This document shows, in pieces, positions 23,801-45,539 of a DNA stretch of 64,000 nucleotides. This DNA comes from Enoplolaimus lenunculus. Taxonomy: Eukaryota > Nematoda > Enoplea > Enoplida > Thoracostomopsidae. Every line of letters begins with the position of its first letter. Position 1 is the first letter of the stretch. A program made the translations under genes and the position numbers. The stretch spans positions 62,001-126,000 of the forward strand of contig JASANG010001227.1 of the NCBI GenBank assembly GCA_030248215.1, given 5' to 3'. Below the pieces are notes generated by a model. It searched no databases, was not told where the DNA came from, and saw nothing but the letters and a program-made list of their open reading frames with translations.

Positions 23801-25060
23801 CAACCTCAAGAGTTTTTAAAAAGAAAACAAATTTTTTTAATAGAAGGTATATAGCAGTATACATTTAGGGCTACTATACCCTAAACTGTTGCTGGTCTAA
23901 AAGTAACATCTGTTTCTCTGTTCTACTGAACGTAGCAGAAGCCAATCATTTTGTTCGTTGGTCCATAAGTATTTGTAGTCATCAGTTGCCGGTATGAAAT
24001 TCCAAACGGCGGTAAAAATTAAAGTAAACCACGCATTGTACATGTATAGTATGCCTATGGATTGCGTGTATAGGCTAGTCTCGTAGAAATTGAATGTTAT
24101 ATACCCAAGTTGTGTTTATTAACCCTCTACACATAAAGAAATCTAATTTTTGATTCGAGTTCTGTACATATCTGGACAATATTTACTCAGCACTCATGGA
24201 TCTGAAGCCACTTACGGTTGCCGTTGTATTTTGAGAGCTTTAGACGCTTTAGCTTATAAGAGGACTCACTTATCGTTATGGTCATTTTCTACTGCGAATG
24301 GTAAGGGTAATAATTATCTAACGTTGTGTATGATCGCTTATTATCTTAATACACACACTGCAAAAATGGTGAGTAAAACTGACCCTCTCCGAAATAGGCT
24401 CTACGGGACTACACAAACTGAGTCAAATTCGACTCCGCCAGAGCCAAATTCGGCTCACTGAGTCGCACGTTTGACTCACTGGCGGAGTCGAATTTGACTC
24501 AGTTTGTGTAGTCCCGTAGAGCCTATTTCAGAGGGACTCAATTTGACTCACCATTTTTTGCAGTGCACAGTTAGCGCATTGTTGCTTTTAGTTTTGTAAA
24601 GTGGAATGATATCTTGGACAGGAGTGTGCAACTGTCGAGTTTGTCCTGGTACAAAATGAACCACCGCGCGTTGTGCGTGTTTGCTGTACCCCATCCCTTA
24701 TTTAGGGTGGGCCAATACTATCGTCGTACTTGTTACCTCCTCGTCCTTAAACCAAGACGGTAAAATATGCTGTAGAATACCATACAAAACTGCGTACAGA
24801 CCCCCGTTAAATAAGGCATAGGGTACCTAAGCTAAAAACACAACGCGCTTAGTACATTCTTTCGTGCACCCAGTTGCATACTTTTGTGTAAAATCATCGA
24901 CTCTTGATTTTGGAATACTTTTTATGTTAAAAGAATTTTACAGGATTCCAGCTTTTTATCAAGTATTTTTTCACGTAATTTTTGCTATATTTTTGTCAAA
25001 TTTAGACAACATAAAAATAAGCTTACCTTGAGCCATGAAAATCCAGACAATTGCGTGCAT
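14897..25060 (-). CDS. Candidate micro-exon leader with signal peptide (four exons)
   Basis: Four short exons are chained in phase: 25027-25060 (ATG at 25060, 34 nt, ends phase 1), 22693-22716 (24 nt), 21348-21374 (27 nt) and 14897-14922 (26 nt, ends phase 0). The donors are GTAAGC, GTAAGT, GTAAGA and GTAAAA; the acceptors are TTTCAG or TTTTAG preceded by T-rich tracts. The joined 37-residue peptide begins MHAIVWIFMAQ and is hydrophobic through about residue 19, followed by SAVCG and then a charged stretch (TEDVSEMK). This is the shape of a cleavable signal peptide or a signal anchor. The phase-0 end could join the coiled-coil gene at 13829 or 13573, or the leader could belong to a separate secreted micro-exon gene. 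The upstream frame is open, so the start codon is a choice. No homologue recognised. Confidence 0.45.
15001..15369 (+). mobile_element. hAT-like MITE, complete, 8-bp TSD TATACACA
   Basis: Ends CAGTCGCGGATCCACGG and (inverted) CAGTGGCGGATCCAGG, 369 bp. Flanked by perfect 8-bp duplications TATACACA at 14993-15000 and 15370-15377. There is no coding capacity. A partial relative (CAGTGGCGGATTCAGG) is at about 16718. Confidence 0.85.
16161..16457 (+). mobile_element. hAT-like MITE (CAGGGTGCAACC ends)
   Basis: Left end CAGGGTGCAACCAGG and right end CTCCGGTTGTAGCCTG. The flanking 8-mers ATGTTCAC and AAGTTCAC match at seven of eight positions. The inside is rich in CCGGAACCGGAG. Confidence 0.8.
17831..18818. 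mobile_element. Inner TIR element (TGTCGCTCACACGTTA ends) with TAA flanks
   Basis: Left end TGTCGCTCACACGTTATC; the inverted right end is TGTCACTCACACGTTACC. Further inward, GTGCACTCG is also inverted. TAA lies directly on both sides. A tandem array fills its centre. Confidence 0.7.
18131..18548. repeat. Minisatellite, ~19-bp unit CCCGCCAAAATTTGAATTT
   Basis: About 22 imperfect units alternate between 19 and 20 bp. It sits inside the 17831-18818 element. It yields long open frames in several registers, which are artefacts of the repeat. Confidence 0.9.
19444..19884. mobile_element. Tigger/pogo-like MITE copy 1
   Basis: Starts TACTGAAGTGACCAGAATAAG and ends CTTATTCAAGTCACTAGGTA. Contains 'ggcctctccaaaggtacccc' and 'tacggactcttacaaggg', shared with the copies at 22012, 39681, 46499 and 60890. 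Confidence 0.7.
19885..21347. other. Spacer or intron, no gene recognised
   Basis: Apart from the MITE fragment at 20050-20250 this is AT-rich DNA without supportable exons. Short open frames (for example around 20462-20689 and 20692-20937) show no family resemblance and no splice support. Confidence 0.5.
20050..20250. mobile_element. Fragment of the CAAGAGTGGATGAT MITE family
   Basis: Contains 'caagagtggataatgacaag', 'agagtgtgcaact' and, inverted farther on, 'accaagagtggatgatgca'. This is the same family as the inner element at 43639-43979, and it also appears at 14055-14155 and 24600-24915. Confidence 0.55.
22012..22460. mobile_element. Tigger/pogo-like MITE copy 2, both ends intact
   Basis: 449 bp. 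Left end TACTGTATTGACCCGAATAA and right end TTATTCGGGTCAATACAGTA are perfect inverted matches, consistent with a TA target. No coding capacity. Confidence 0.85.
23118..23485. repeat. Minisatellite, ~45-50-bp GGGACAGC units
   Basis: About seven units of the form 'tttttgctgggtcgggcggg' followed by 'acagccgggacagctt'. Strongly G-rich on the plus strand. The open frames across it are repeat artefacts. Confidence 0.85.
23486..24355. other. Spacer or intron, no feature recognised
   Basis: AT-rich DNA between the minisatellite and the palindromic MITE. No exon with splice support and no clear repeat was seen. Confidence 0.5.
24356..24565. mobile_element. Palindromic MITE, 210 bp
   Basis: Starts CACTGCAAAAATGGTGAGT and ends ACTCACCATTTTTTGCAGTG. 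Nearly the whole length is one inverted repeat around GAGTCGCACGTTTGACTC. Other copies: 26161-26270 (half), 41946-42153, 43222-43250 (end), 43614-44070 (interrupted), 44814-45018, 58354-58561. Confidence 0.9.
24600..24915. mobile_element. CAAGAGTGGATGAT-family MITE, degraded
   Basis: Contains 'caggagtgtgcaactg' on the left and 'gcacccagttgcatactttt' on the right as inverted arms. Mirrored 'taccccatcccttattt'/'aaataaggcatagggtacc' blocks lie between. Confidence 0.6.
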
Positions 25061-27486
25061 ATTTTTATTGATGGTAAAACTTAAACAGTTTAAATTCAAA
25101 TACTGCAGCTGATGTATATGCAAAACTGATTCAAAGTTCAATATTTTCAGTGTTTTATAGCAGAATAGGCAGTAGTGTTTCTTGCTGATAACGCTTAATA
25201 TTCTTGAACATATTAGCAGACAATCTAATTTTACTGCCTGGTTTATGAAGTCCAAAAATGGTTTTAACTTCAAAAATGAAATTCTGGTTCAGCACCTGGT
25301 GTTGTACATTAATTACCTAAAATAGGTTTGTTTACTTTCATTCTTTTTTGTAATCATATGCAGGTTCTGCCAGAAAATGTTCAGTATTTATATAGAATAG
25401 CACCTGACATTTGGAGATATCACCTGAAATTACTGAATGTTATTAATAGGTTTATAATTTCGCCTTTTAACCAAATTTGCATTCAAAGCTGTAATATTGA
25501 CTTATTTTAAAAAGATGAAATCGAATTTATCAGCAGAATTTCAGGTTTCTAAAACGTAAAACATCGTTCGTTTAATTTTGTTTTTAAGTTTAATGCACAA
25601 GCAGAAGTGAAACATGACTTTTTCTATATTTTTCAAGCCGGCGTTTACTTAAATTGAACAAATATTTACAATATTTGCATATTTGGGCGTCTCGTGTGCC
25701 TAAAATCGTTTGCGCCCAAATATATTGATTTTTGGACCGACTAAAATTTGTCATTTTTACATCGTTCAAACAATTTTTGCTGGTCAAATCGTTTTGTATT
25801 AAATTATATATTAGCCTTCTACAAAAAATGAGTATAATATAAAGTGCTGAAAATTCTACCACAAGAATTCCTGTAGCAGGGTACAACCGGAGGTCTGCCT
25901 CCGGCTCCGGCAGAAAATCGGCTCCGCGGCGGTAGAATTTTGGCCGGAAGTTCCGGCAACTTCGGTAGTCAAATTTTGCATAATTTTGCAAAATTTATCT
26001 GTTTAACGTGTTTCTGTTTACTTTTGTCACAATTTTTATGAAAGAATTTCCGAAATTTCACAGAAAATTAGCGTAAAACCAAACAACTTCACAACATATT
26101 ACAAATATTCGCTAAAATCGCTTCACCTCCGGCTCCGGCAAGGTTCGTTGACCTTCGGCTCACTGCAAAAAAGGGTGAGTCAAATTGACTCTTTCCAAAA
26201 TACTCATGCTCTACGGGACTACACAAATTGAATCAAATTCGACTCTGCAAGAGGCAAATTCCACTCACCAAAGAGCTTACCAAATACGGTCGGCTGTCGT
26301 CAATCAACGACCACAGGAAATGCACACACTTCACAAAAACCCAACACGGGGTGTAGAACTTTTCCTCATGGTAAACTGTGCTCAGATAGACTGGAGTGTT
26401 CCTTTGGTGAAACTTTAACGTCATTACGTCATTCTCTTTAAAATGCAAAACAATCGCCTGCTGCTATCTAAATTTGAAATCGATTTAATTGTGAAAGGGT
26501 CAATAACATTCAATTCGCCCGTCCAATAAAAAGCACAAAGTTTAATTTCACAAAATAGATTTGAAAAATATGCCAGATGCAACTGGAAATGACTACTGAA
26601 AGTACCAACAATTGAAAATACTTAAGTGAAAGTATAATACTAAAACTTTAATCACCTTCTGAACGAAACGTTTAACATTTTAATGATTTGATCTTGCGAC
26701 GTCCGGTTGCAACTAATAAACATATGCCTGTTGAAAAACTTGAAAAAACAGAACCATGAAGTATAATAAGCTTGTCAGCAAGGCACCACAAAAAGACTCA
26801 AATATTCCAATGGTCGAAAGAAACCAAAACTATTATGTACTTTTGCTATTGCAATATATACATGCTTATTACGATAAAACGTTGCGCTTATGCATGAACT
26901 TAAAAAATTGGTCTAAAGCTTAAGCTTACTCTATTCCACACACGCTGAAGAACGTTCCGTCCTTGATCTGTACATCATGGACCGCTTAAGCGTAGACTTA
27001 AAGCGTGCATAGTGTTCGGGTTCTGTTTACACATAAGCCAAAGTTCAACCTTTACGGCCAATCCAAGAGCACAAAAAGCATTCAGCGATGTCGTACACGA
27101 AACATCCTCAAAAAATCACCAAACACTGACTAGATAATACTGTCATAGTGAAACAAAACACGCCACTGTTATCTGATAACGCGAAAAAAGACCAAAATAT
27201 CACGCGTCACAGCAGAAACTCTATAAATATTAAAATCCAACTGATTAAAAAGACTCAGACGTAATTCAAAAAAAACCAAAAACAACAACGAACACAAAAA
27301 GTTGAAATAAACTATGAACAACAAATGCACTAAAGTGATAATTTTCATGACAAATTTTCTTATCCAAGAAAAAATATTACACCAAAGTTAAATAAACTAT
27401 GAACAACAAACTAGATAGCAGTCTATAACAGAGAAATACCAAAAAAATCTTTGACTTGTTGTTGATATATAAGGCACATTAGTTTC
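25061..27486. other. Spacer between micro-exon leader and PGM 3' end
   Basis: Holds a hAT-like remnant at 25877-26160 (CAGGGTACAACCGGAGG), a half palindromic MITE at 26161-26270, and a TTAGGC-family fragment near 26900-27010. No exon is supported. I found no convincing poly(A) signal just after the PGM stop. Confidence 0.55.
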
Positions 27487-38787
<11,301 letters not shown>

Positions 38788-39680
38788 CGTCAAATGAAAT
38801 ACAGATAACTCCAACTGAAACAGATTTCCATTACATTAACATGCAAAGGCACATCATCGTTATGTGAATCCTCATATGCCACAACTAGCACCACGCCGTA
38901 AATTAATGCATCAAACACAGCGATATTCGCCAAAGCGTACATTTAAAAAAAGTTATTTCAGAATGCTAACATTTACTAAAATATAACCTTAAATAGAAAC
39001 ACTAGCCATGTTATTAACGTAGCAACTAAATTTTACGACTGATTTATTCGAACAACTCAGGATCAATTGTTTATATGCTACTAAAATCATTTTATAGTGA
39101 AATGTTAGTTGCAGAATAAAATTACTTTGAATCGAATTACTATTAATAAATAGTAGTAATTCAAACTAGTTTAGGTAAAACCCAAAATATTTGAAAACTG
39201 CAATATCGCTTAATTTTCCCGCAGATTTTATAAATGACCTGTCCTCTGTATCGGATTTAGAGTTATATTAAATTAATGCCGGGATAAAAGAACAAAGCTG
39301 AGGTTTACATAAATTGAAATCTGAATTTATTAAATGCCAGAATAAAAGTATAGTTACACATGCATGCACCAATCGAAGCCTTGAAAAATGTTTACGAATT
39401 GTTAAAACATACAGTATGAATAGAAGATCATCCTATCAATACTACCGGAGTTGCCCCAAATCCATAACCAGATTATGGTTTTATACGCTCTTCCAAACGA
39501 GGTATTTGGAAAACTTGTTACCATTTTAAAATGTTGGCGGTTTCACGTCGGATGCCAAGCGGAAATGGATTATACTGCAATTTCAATCGGAATCGGAACA
39601 GCTAATGTACACCGGAATCGGAATCGGAACAGCAAATTTATATCGGAATCGAAATCAGAACTACAAATTTTGAGAGTGCT

Positions 39681-40080
39681 GTAGTGACCCGAAAGACGGG
39701 GATAATAAAGAGGGGGTCTCCATTTTGAGTCCTAATAAATAGAATTCCGTTTCCCTAATAAGAGTCCGTAAGCGAATGGAGTCCCTAAATCACTCCAGGA
39801 CCAAATAATTTGCGTTTGAAACTTTAAAGCGTACTTAAATTTTCAATATACATTCCTAAGTATAAGCTTGCATCATCGCTCAAGTTAATGCAAATTATCC
39901 ATAACCGTATACTGTAGTGACCCGAATAAAAAGGGGGGACTGATATTTATTTGGCCTCTCCAGAGGGTACCCCTGTTATTCGGTTACGGACTGTTATTTT
40001 TTTCAACCCGTTCTCCGCCACCTTCGTTACTGATATATATCTCCGGTATTGCAGCTATCCGCGAGAATAATATATATTTT
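39681..40080. mobile_element. Tigger/pogo-like MITE copies 3, two partial pieces
   Basis: Starts TGTAGTGACCCGAAAGACGG. A second start, TACTGTAGTGACCCGAATAA, appears near 39910 and is followed by 'ggcctctccagagggtaccc'. It seems to be two overlapping or nested fragments. Confidence 0.6.
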
Positions 40081-43000
40081 AGGGTGTCTGTTGGCTTTCA
40101 ACAATTCTCAAAAACATCGCATGAGCAAATTGGCACTTATTTTTTGGCTCTGTAAAAGCTAAACTACAATCGATTACTGAAAGTTAACATATCGAAAACA
40201 ATCTAATACCTACTACCTAGATACATGATACAAAATTTTAATACAACATATCACAACAATGATGCCTAAAACTAAAATGTGAAAATTCCGATTCCGATTG
40301 ATTGTGCTATCTGAATCGTATCAATCGGAATCGGAACTCGTTTTGAAACGTAATTCCAATCAGAACCGGATTTCCGATTGCATCCTGATTCCAAGAGGGG
40401 GCTCCCTGCATTCTCCTTAAAACAGGAATCAAGCCATGATTTTGTACTCAAGGTTTGTTCAGCACTATGGCGTATAACTTCTCGCTCCCTTCATTTATCC
40501 GTTATTCCAAACGTTCCCCTTTTAGAAATTTCTGGACCCGACACTATTCGGAAATTTTTAAACGTATTCTTCCCTGCCGGAAACAGCGGATCCAACGCTG
40601 GCATATCCCGCATTTTGCTGGTTTTATGATACTCTGTCTGTAAGTACACCGTTTTTACCAGCTTGTCGTTAGTAAAAAAATTATCATCTTTATTGAACAG
40701 CAAGCCGACTGTACCAAAAACCGTAGCAGCAGCATTAATAAATGCGTTTTCAGCTTTCCCATGTGAGACTTGAAATCGCCAGCAAGCGCAGTAAACGATG
40801 TTGCCAAGAGATGATTGCAAACCAAAAATACAAAGACATAACCGTAAATCTTTGCTACCAAAGCAGCGTATTTTATATTTAAACCCGTATTGCCAAATAT
40901 ATTTGTGTTCGTTTATTACAACATTCTCCGCCCCTCTGTAGCACCAGTACCCGTTTGTCTATGGTTTCCTTCCTGAACTCCCTTCGTTCGCGCTTTGTTT
41001 CATATTTTTGGCCTCTCTCGGTTTCTCTGTTTGCCCCCTTTACCATAGCTTTCGCTATCGATGTCTGTCTTAGCTTAGACATAGTCCCTACTCAAAAGCT
41101 TCCCCCGTGTCTCCTGAAAATCTTCCCCCCCTTGTTTCATTCTTATATCCTCACTCCAAATGATGGCAGCAAGAATTTTAGATAAGATGGGGGGCTATAA
41201 TTTATGAAAATTTCAAACGAGTGCAACCCCGTAGCCAGCTCATTTTGTTTGTGGGCCAAAAATTTTTCAGGAGGGGCATTCAAGGGTTTTCAATGACTTA
41301 CAAGAAACATTGAATATCTTTTAGGGGGGGGGGCTGAAATTTTTCCAGGGGGTCTGAGCCCCCCCGGCTTCTCTCTCGGCTACGGGCCCGAGCCTGTGAG
41401 ATTTTGTTGTGCTACTAAAAAGATAACCTTATTTTTGAAAAATAACAAGAAAAGGGTCACCTACAAAACCACCCCCGTCGCTGCACGACGTTTCACCCTC
41501 CACTCGTTCATTGTCCCAATTGATTCCATCTTTTGTGTCTCCCCTCCAGCGTTTTTTTTCTATTTCTCCCCAGTTGTTTTCTTTTTGTCCCGTTCCATCG
41601 ACTGTTGTCATCCACAAACACGGTCCCATACACAGGATTGTACGCATTCGCTCAGCCGTAAAATGGTGCATTTGAGAGCCGGAGTTTTGTAAGCTGTAAA
41701 CCACCGTCAAAATACCCGTCGTCAATCAGGGACAGATGTTGCTATTTTCGCTTCGAGAGACGAGAAAGCAGGGCGCTTTTATTATGTGGCGTTATTTTTT
41801 GAACTGAACAGTTTTATTTAATTGTACAACGTTGATTAGTTTTTACTCAGAATTGGCTTTGTAGCTTTTATTTGTTGAATCAACGTCTTTGGGTGTTTTT
41901 AAGACCGCTTCTCAAAGCATTGTTTAATTGCTACTACATATACACAGGCAAAAAAACGGTGAGTCGAATTGACTGTCGCCGAAATAGGTTTTTTCTGACT
42001 ATACAAACTGAGTCAAATTCGATTCCGCCAGAGTCCAATTCGACTCACTTAGTCGCATGTTTGACTCTGGTGGAGTCGAATTTCACTTAGTATGTGTAGT
42101 CCCCAAAATCCTGTTTCGGAGAGAGTCAATTTGACTCACCATTTTTTGCAGTGTAGTAAAAATATTAGGTTTATTCAAACTTTGAATCTATTAACCTCGG
42201 TAGTTTAAGGTGGTTCCTTGCCGGATGCGGCAGGACATTAATTTACCGGACACTGGAAACGGATAAGGATATTGACTTTTTACCGGAACAGGACGCGAAC
42301 ACCGGATATTGTATATGTTGAAATAATTTATTTTTTCGGTGTATTTTAGCGTGTTAAGAGTTTCGTCTGTTATACAAATTAATAATTGCTGCTGATAAAC
42401 TGAAATTTTATTTAATCGAAAATTGAGTTTAGCTCTCGCTCGCTTACATAACTTAAAATAGCTAAAACGTATCAAACTTGAACTTCTTGATTTTCCCAGA
42501 ATTGTCATTGCAGCCTGATATTAAAGAGGCTTACTTGTAAAAAGCAATTTTATAATATTCAGCGTCACAACCGTAAATATCCTGTATCCGATAGGTTTAA
42601 ACCGGATACCGGAACCGGATACGTATGTCCCTTGGTCCTTTGTGTGGAATTTTAAAAACGGAATGGATCGAAAAATCAGTTTTAACCACAACGTCTGACC
42701 GAGTCTATTTGAGGGCATCAGCCAAATTTGGAGCGGGGGCACAGCTCTACGAATGCTCTTCGCTGGGACGGTCTTGCCAATGCACCCCAACTGGTAAATC
42801 CGTTAAAGCATCCCTGCCTGTTTGTAATAATCGGCCAAAATACAACTTTCAAACAAAACGCGAGCAATGTATATATTTTGTTTACCAGCCAAAATACTGT
42901 TTATGATGTAAAAATACCACGAATTCTGTGCGTTTTGAAATGTAAATTTGAATGAAAAATTCTCGTAGATTTTTTTTGGGTTTATGAGAGCCTGGGCATC

Positions 43001-43613
43001 AATTGTTATTTTTCAATATTGAAATGGTTTATTAGCGTATCGGACACGCGAAGAACCCATGATTTTCCGACAAAATACGACCCAGCACCGTCGTTACATA
43101 GGGGAGCTGAAAATTGATTTACGAGGGGCATACGAAGGTTTCCAATAACTTGCAAGCAAGGTTGAAACGTTCCCAGGAGGGCCAACATTTTTTCAGGGGG
43201 GCTGAGCCGCCTATGACCCTACACTGCAAAAATGGTGAGTCAAATTGACTAAGTGCAAAAACGCCAAATTTTAGATTTCATCACTGTGGCGGTTTGAGCG
43301 AGATCTGGATGGCCGTTTGGATCCGTAGGATGAACCGTCATAAAGTTCGTCGCATCACTGTTTGACCGCCTCTGACTGAATTTGCTGCGTTCATCTGTTA
43401 ACCACACCGTTTAGTTCCCATTTTTTGAAGCATTTCAGAATTAAAAGCTTAAAATTCACTTTTGTGTCACAGAAAACGAAGTGTGTGGCGTCCTTAATTA
43501 CCAAGTTGCGAATTTCTGGAAAAAATATGTAAAAAAATGTACAATTTAAGACATATTATGTCTGGAGTTTTAAATTTCAGACAAAATTTCTTGAATATTA
43601 GACAATGTGCATT

Positions 43614-44070
43614 CACTGCAAAAAGTGGTGAGTTAAATCAAGCGTGGATGATCACTCTTTATAACAAGAGTGTGCAACTGGGTACATTCTGTGTATTAAA
43701 GAATGCACCCGGCACGCGTTGCGTTTTTGGCCTACCCCCTTGTTTAGGGGGTCTGTATGCACATACAAACAACTTTAGTGTGATTAGGCAACATTGTTGA
43801 CCCCCTTAAATGAGGGGGGTAGGTGTACTGAAGCATACTTTATTGTTAATCTCTTGCTTAAACCCCCCCTGATTGAGTGGGGGTCGAACGAAAATGCAAC
43901 GCGTGCTGGTACATTCTTTAATACACAAAATGTACCCAGTCGCTCACTCGTGTTATAAAGAGTGATCATCCACTCTTGGTTAAATTGATTCTTTCCGAAA
44001 TAGGCTTTTCCGGACTGCATAAACTGAGTTAAATTCGAGTCCGCCAGAGTCAAATTTGACTCACACAGTT
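43614..44070. mobile_element. Palindromic MITE interrupted by another MITE
   Basis: Starts CACTGCAAAAAGTGGTGAGT. After the inner element the outer sequence resumes with 'ttaaattgattctttccgaa'. The distal end is degraded. Confidence 0.65.
43639..43979. mobile_element. Nested MITE with CAAGAGTGGATGATCACTC ends
   Basis: 341 bp. Left CAAGCGTGGATGATCACTC and inverted right CCAAGAGTGGATGATCACTC. TTAAAT flanks both sides (43633-43638 and 43980-43985). Long inner arms include GTGTGCAACTGGGTACATT and inverted ACCCCC blocks. Confidence 0.75.
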
Positions 44071-45120
44071 CATACCATATATATGTTGCCATTTTTGCAT
44101 TAAGACACAGAAAGTAATTAATCAACACATTAATAGTCTGTTAATCTTTAATTTGGCTTCCGAATTTTCAACTCCCGTCGCGTTTGAGCAGTTTTAAAGG
44201 AACGGTAAGTTCAATTAATCTCTATATCACATATAGGTTTATGGGTGCAAAGCGGAACTGAATCATACCGGAATCGGAATAGCAGACATTTACGAGTCGG
44301 AACTACAAATTTTGTGACTATACGGATAATTTGTATTAACAAGTATATCTAATATTAATGGTGTCTCGCTGGCTTCAATTCTCAAAAACGTCGCATGAAC
44401 AAATTGGTAATCATTTTTTGGTTCTGTAAAGCTAATAATTTTGATAAGTTAACTCTCATCGAAAACAAATATGATATAAATGATGCAGAAATTCTATGCA
44501 ACACATCATAGCAATTAGGCCTTAAATGAAAATGTCAAAATTCCGATTCTGACTGATTGTGCAATCGAAATCGAAATTCGTTTTGAATCGGCGCTGCGAC
44601 TCAAGAGCTGGATCAGGATCTGTTGTGCCAAAAGTTACACAATTTGTGTTCTAAAGGGTGGATTATTCCAATTTTTTTCAGGTCTCCAGGTTAATGTTCG
44701 TCAGTATTTCTGCTACATTTGAACGGGACACAACGTTTCGTATCCCGTAATAAGATTCTGTTTCTTTTGGACCCTATTTTGGTCAAAATTGTATCATTTC
44801 GCCAACTCAAGTGCATTGCAAAAAATCGTGAGTCAAATTGGCTGTCTCCGAAATAGTCTCTACCGGACTATACAACACCAGTCAAATTCAACTCCGCCAG
44901 AGTCATATTCGACTCACTGAGTCGCACGTTTGACTCTGGCATAGCCGAATTCGACTGTTTCTGTAATCCCATAGATCGTATTTCGGAGAGTCAATTTCAC
45001 TCACCATTTTTTGCAGTGTGTAAATTTACCAAACAAAGAATGGTAGCAGAAACTTTAAATTGTGATTGAACTTCACAGTCAAACGCTAATTTACATTAAT
45101 TAGCGATGACGACACAGTTA

Positions 45121-45443
45121 GGGTTGCGCTCGCTCGCACGGTACCGTCCGACGCCGTCCGTCACTCATACAGCGCCGTCCGTCACTCGTACAGCGTCGTC
45201 CGTCACTCGTACAGCGTCGTCCGTCTGCGGTATCGTACACAAATAACCTCACGTACGATAACGCATGCTGACGCACGGTGACGGACAGCACCGTACGGAT
45301 GACGCAAAGTGACGGACAGCACCGTACGGATGACGCAAAGTGACGGACAGCGCCGTACGGATGACGCAAAGTGACGGACAGCGCCGTACGGATGACGCAA
45401 AGTGACGGACAGCGCCGTACGTCAAGTATATATTGTGCAACCC
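45121..45443. mobile_element. PIF/Harbinger-like element, TTA target duplication
   Basis: Starts GGGTTGCGCTCGC and ends ATATTGTGCAACCC, with TTA on both sides (45118-45120, 45444-45446). The inside is a CpG-rich tandem array of units such as GTGACGGACAGCGCCGTACG. It ends about 95 bp before the tetraspan start codon. Confidence 0.7.
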
Positions 45444-45539
45444 TTAATATATTTCAGAATTACGTAAAATATATCGGCAACTTCAAAAGATCGCAGTTGA
45501 ATTTGGATTTGTCTGTGACGGCGTTTATAATTTGGCAAA

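Larger units (their letters stand above)
38788..45120. other. Intergenic stretch rich in repeats, no gene recognised
   Basis: Between the PGM start and the tetraspan gene. Holds Tigger-like pieces (39681-40080), hAT-like remnants, palindromic MITEs (41946-42153, 44814-45018), a nested pair (43614-44070) and G-rich 'ggctacgggcc' repeats near 41230-41390 and 43080-43220. Open frames such as 40491-40820 and 41429-41725 lack any recognisable domain or splice context. Confidence 0.6.

Noticed and set aside
40491-40820. 109-codon minus-strand open frame
   Set aside because: No recognisable domain, no splice context, and it lies among repeat remnants.
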